Source: Phycisphaerae bacterium SM23_33 (GTDB taxonomy: Bacteria > Planctomycetota > Phycisphaerae > SM23-33). Taken from it: a stretch of DNA of 7,544 nucleotides. The position numbers were made by a program, and so were the translations under genes. Shown piece after piece: positions 6,128 to 7,544 of the stretch; within the stretch, counting starts at the first letter, position 1; every line of letters begins with the position of its first letter. The stretch is from the NCBI GenBank assembly GCA_001303665.1, contig LJUF01000177.1, forward strand, positions 1 to 7,544. Reading direction: 5' to 3'. Below the pieces are notes generated by a model that had not been told where the DNA came from, did not search any database, and saw only the letters and a program-made list of their open reading frames with translations.

Positions 6128-7544
6128 ATGTATCGCTTACCGTTGCTGGCGTGCCTGTGCCTGGGCTGCGCCCTGACCCCGGCCTGGGCGGGGGACACCT
6201 GGTGGCAGCACGACCCGGCCACGCCGGGCGACTGGTTCAAACCCGCCAACTGGACCGCCGGCGTCCCCGGCCCGGCCGACTACGCCTACGTCGACAACGC
6301 CGGCACCGCCCACATCGGCACCGGCATCGCCGCAGCCGACCGTTTGTACCTGGGCTACACTTCCACAGGCGCTGGCACGATCCAACTCGTTGGAGCAGAA
6401 CTGGAATCAAGCAGTTCACTGTGCGTCGGCTACGACGGGCTGGGGATCTTCGCCCAGGCCGGGGGCACCAATATAGCTGACTCCCTTACTTTGGCCTCCA
6501 ACGCGCACTCGACCGGTTTATACTACCTGATGGAGGGTGAGGTTCGCGCGCCATGGGGCGAGCGCATCGGCCGCGGCGGCGCCGGGTGCTTCACCCAAAC
6601 AGGCGGCACGAATTCTACGAATCACAGCATTGACCTGGGATTCGCCGTGGGGTCGCTCGGGACATATGAGCTCTCTGGCGGGGAAGTCCGTTGCGGCAGT
6701 TTGTACATAGGCGAGTACGGCACCGGGGTATTCGCACATACCGGGGGGAGTAATGTCGTCGGTTACTCCGTCGTTCTGGGGCAGAAGGAACAGTCGATGG
6801 GAACATACCAGTTGAGCGCGGATGGTCAACTGTCGGCCGTGTATGAGACTGTTGGTTGGTCAGGGAGGGGACAGTTTACGCAAACCGGCGGGAGCAATAC
6901 CGTCGGCCAAAGGCTTCTGATCGGCGACGAACCCGGCTCGCACGGGACGTACAGGCTGGACGGTACCGGACAACTGGCGGTCGGCAATGAGATTCGGGTG
7001 GGCAGCGAGGGGACCGGTCGGTTTGAATGGTATGGAGGCGTATTGGACACGCCGACACTGGGCTTGTCCGGAAGGGGCACCCTCGCCATGGGCTATGACT
7101 TCGACGTCTCCGACCTGTTCAGCGCAGCCCTGCTGGCAAACCCCGGGGTGATCTCCGGACTCCAAGTCGGCACAGTGGAAGTAACCAACCAGGCCACAGC
7201 AACCCACGTGCGGGACTCCTTTGGCTTTGGAAACCTGAGGATAGAAAGCACGGGACGCTATGAACTGACGCGGGGAACGCTCGAGATCGCCGCGGGACTG
7301 CACATAGAAGGCGAGTTGGACTGTGCGGGAAGCAAAGCCACCATCAATGCCGGCGACAACAGCCTCGTGGACCTGTGCAAAGGCAGGGTGCTCAACGCCG
7401 GCCAGGCTACGCTCGCCGTCGGTGCCAACTCGCTGACGATCTACGCCGCCGGGGCCCATCCCTCCGACCTGTTCGGCAGCTTCGAAACCCAGGGAATGAC
7501 GCACAGGGCCGGCAAGACGCTCGTGATACCGGCTCGCAAGGGCT
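6128..7544 (+). CDS. Secreted protein with NWxxGVP entry module and tandem beta repeats (3' end outside window)
   Basis: The frame is open from the ATG at 6128 to the window edge (472 codons seen). Residues 1-21 form a signal peptide: a short basic start, a hydrophobic Leu/Cys-rich core and an AWA cleavage site before GDTWW. Cys9 and Cys14 do not sit in a good lipobox, so signal peptidase I is more likely. Residues about 23-66 carry the module WW...W...ANWTAGVPGPADYAYVDNAG, seen at the start of many large planctomycete exported proteins. Residues 83 to about 316 hold five tandem repeats of 47-48 residues with the core GTYxL-GxG-FTQTGGSNxV-LGL, predicted beta-strand-rich (solenoid or passenger-like). 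Residues after 316 lose the repeat but keep short beta-type, Gly-rich sequence. It probably lies on the cell surface or outside the cell. A sorting signal (PEP-CTERM), dockerin or autotransporter barrel would be beyond the edge and cannot be judged. No catalytic motif is seen. A passive adhesive or structural role is inference. Confidence 0.8.
   Translation, partial: MYRLPLLACLCLGCALTPAWAGDTWWQHDPATPGDWFKPANWTAGVPGPADYAYVDNAGTAHIGTGIAAADRLYLGYTSTGAGTIQLVGAELESSSSLCVGYDGLGIFAQAGGTNIADSLTLASNAHSTGLYYLMEGEVRAPWGERIGRGGAGCFTQTGGTNSTNHSIDLGFAVGSLGTYELSGGEVRCGSLYIGEYGTGVFAHTGGSNVVGYSVVLGQKEQSMGTYQLSADGQLSAVYETVGWSGRGQFTQTGGSNTVGQRLLIGDEPGSHGTYRLDGTGQLAVGNEIRVGSEGTGRFEWYGGVLDTPTLGLSGRGTLAMGYDFDVSDLFSAALLANPGVISGLQVGTVEVTNQATATHVRDSFGFGNLRIESTGRYELTRGTLEIAAGLHIEGELDCAGSKATINAGDNSLVDLCKGRVLNAGQATLAVGANSLTIYAAGAHPSDLFGSFETQGMTHRAGKTLVIPARKG
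6374..7075 (+). repeat. Five tandem 47-48-residue (141-144 base) protein repeats
   Basis: Repeat units begin at 6374, 6515, 6659, 6800 and 6944, corresponding to residues 83, 130, 178, 225 and 273. Each opens with G-[TL]-[IY]-x-L, then an acidic/Gly turn, then a VG or IG step followed by GxGxF, then [TA]xTGG[ST]N, and closes with a Leu-Gly strand. The second to fourth units are the most alike, with FTQTGG in the second and fourth. The first and last are more diverged, and the last loses the TGGSN core (YGGVLD). DNA identity between units is much lower than protein similarity, so they are old repeats and not recent duplications. The regular period suggests one coil or blade per unit. Confidence 0.8.

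Noticed and set aside
6128..6190. Lipoprotein signal peptide for the secreted repeat protein
   Set aside because: Cys9 and Cys14 are preceded by LLA and CLG, but Cys9 is too close to the N-terminus and CLG lacks the usual Leu at -3. The AWA site before residue 22 is a better signal peptidase I site.

Overview
The window is a high-GC bacterial fragment that most likely comes from a Planctomycetota-type genome (Phycisphaerae-like). This is inference from gene content, not from a marker gene. The clues are a secreted protein with an NWxxGVP entry module followed by tandem 'GTYxL...FTQTGGxN' beta repeats, an MBL-fold hydrolase and a cupin beside a uroporphyrinogen-decarboxylase-like protein, and an ECF sigma factor carrying a long C-terminal extension. 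Because the window is cut at both ends, the first and last genes are partial.

Layout. At 1-124 (minus strand) lies the N-terminus of hisF (histidine biosynthesis), reading out of the window. A 207-base divergent intergenic region follows. Next come four genes on the plus strand: an MBL-fold metallohydrolase broken by a one-base frameshift (332-1424), a small single-domain cupin (1487-1912), a URO-D-superfamily protein that is not canonical HemE (1920-3014, 7 bases after the cupin stop), and a 714-residue protein (3109-5253). That last protein joins an ECF sigma factor to a bifunctional-nuclease (DUF151) domain, a TPR-like region and an unassigned C-terminal segment. Its 3' end overlaps by 20 bases the 3' end of a minus-strand remnant of an M28 zinc peptidase with a PDZ-like tail (5234 to about 5683). 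After a gene-poor stretch of about 440 bases, a secreted repeat protein begins at 6128 and runs off the right edge.

How the genes relate. The cupin and the URO-D-like gene are close enough to be co-transcribed, and the MBL gene may belong to the same unit. The sigma-factor gene lies 94 bases further on with its own ribosome binding site, so its membership is uncertain. No substrate for the MBL/cupin/URO-D trio can be read from the sequence. hisF, the peptidase remnant and the secreted repeat protein look functionally unrelated to them.

The most unusual object is the sigma/nuclease-domain fusion. I see no CRISPR array, tRNA, rRNA, insertion sequence or convincing intrinsic terminator, and nothing that clearly amounts to a new multi-gene system.
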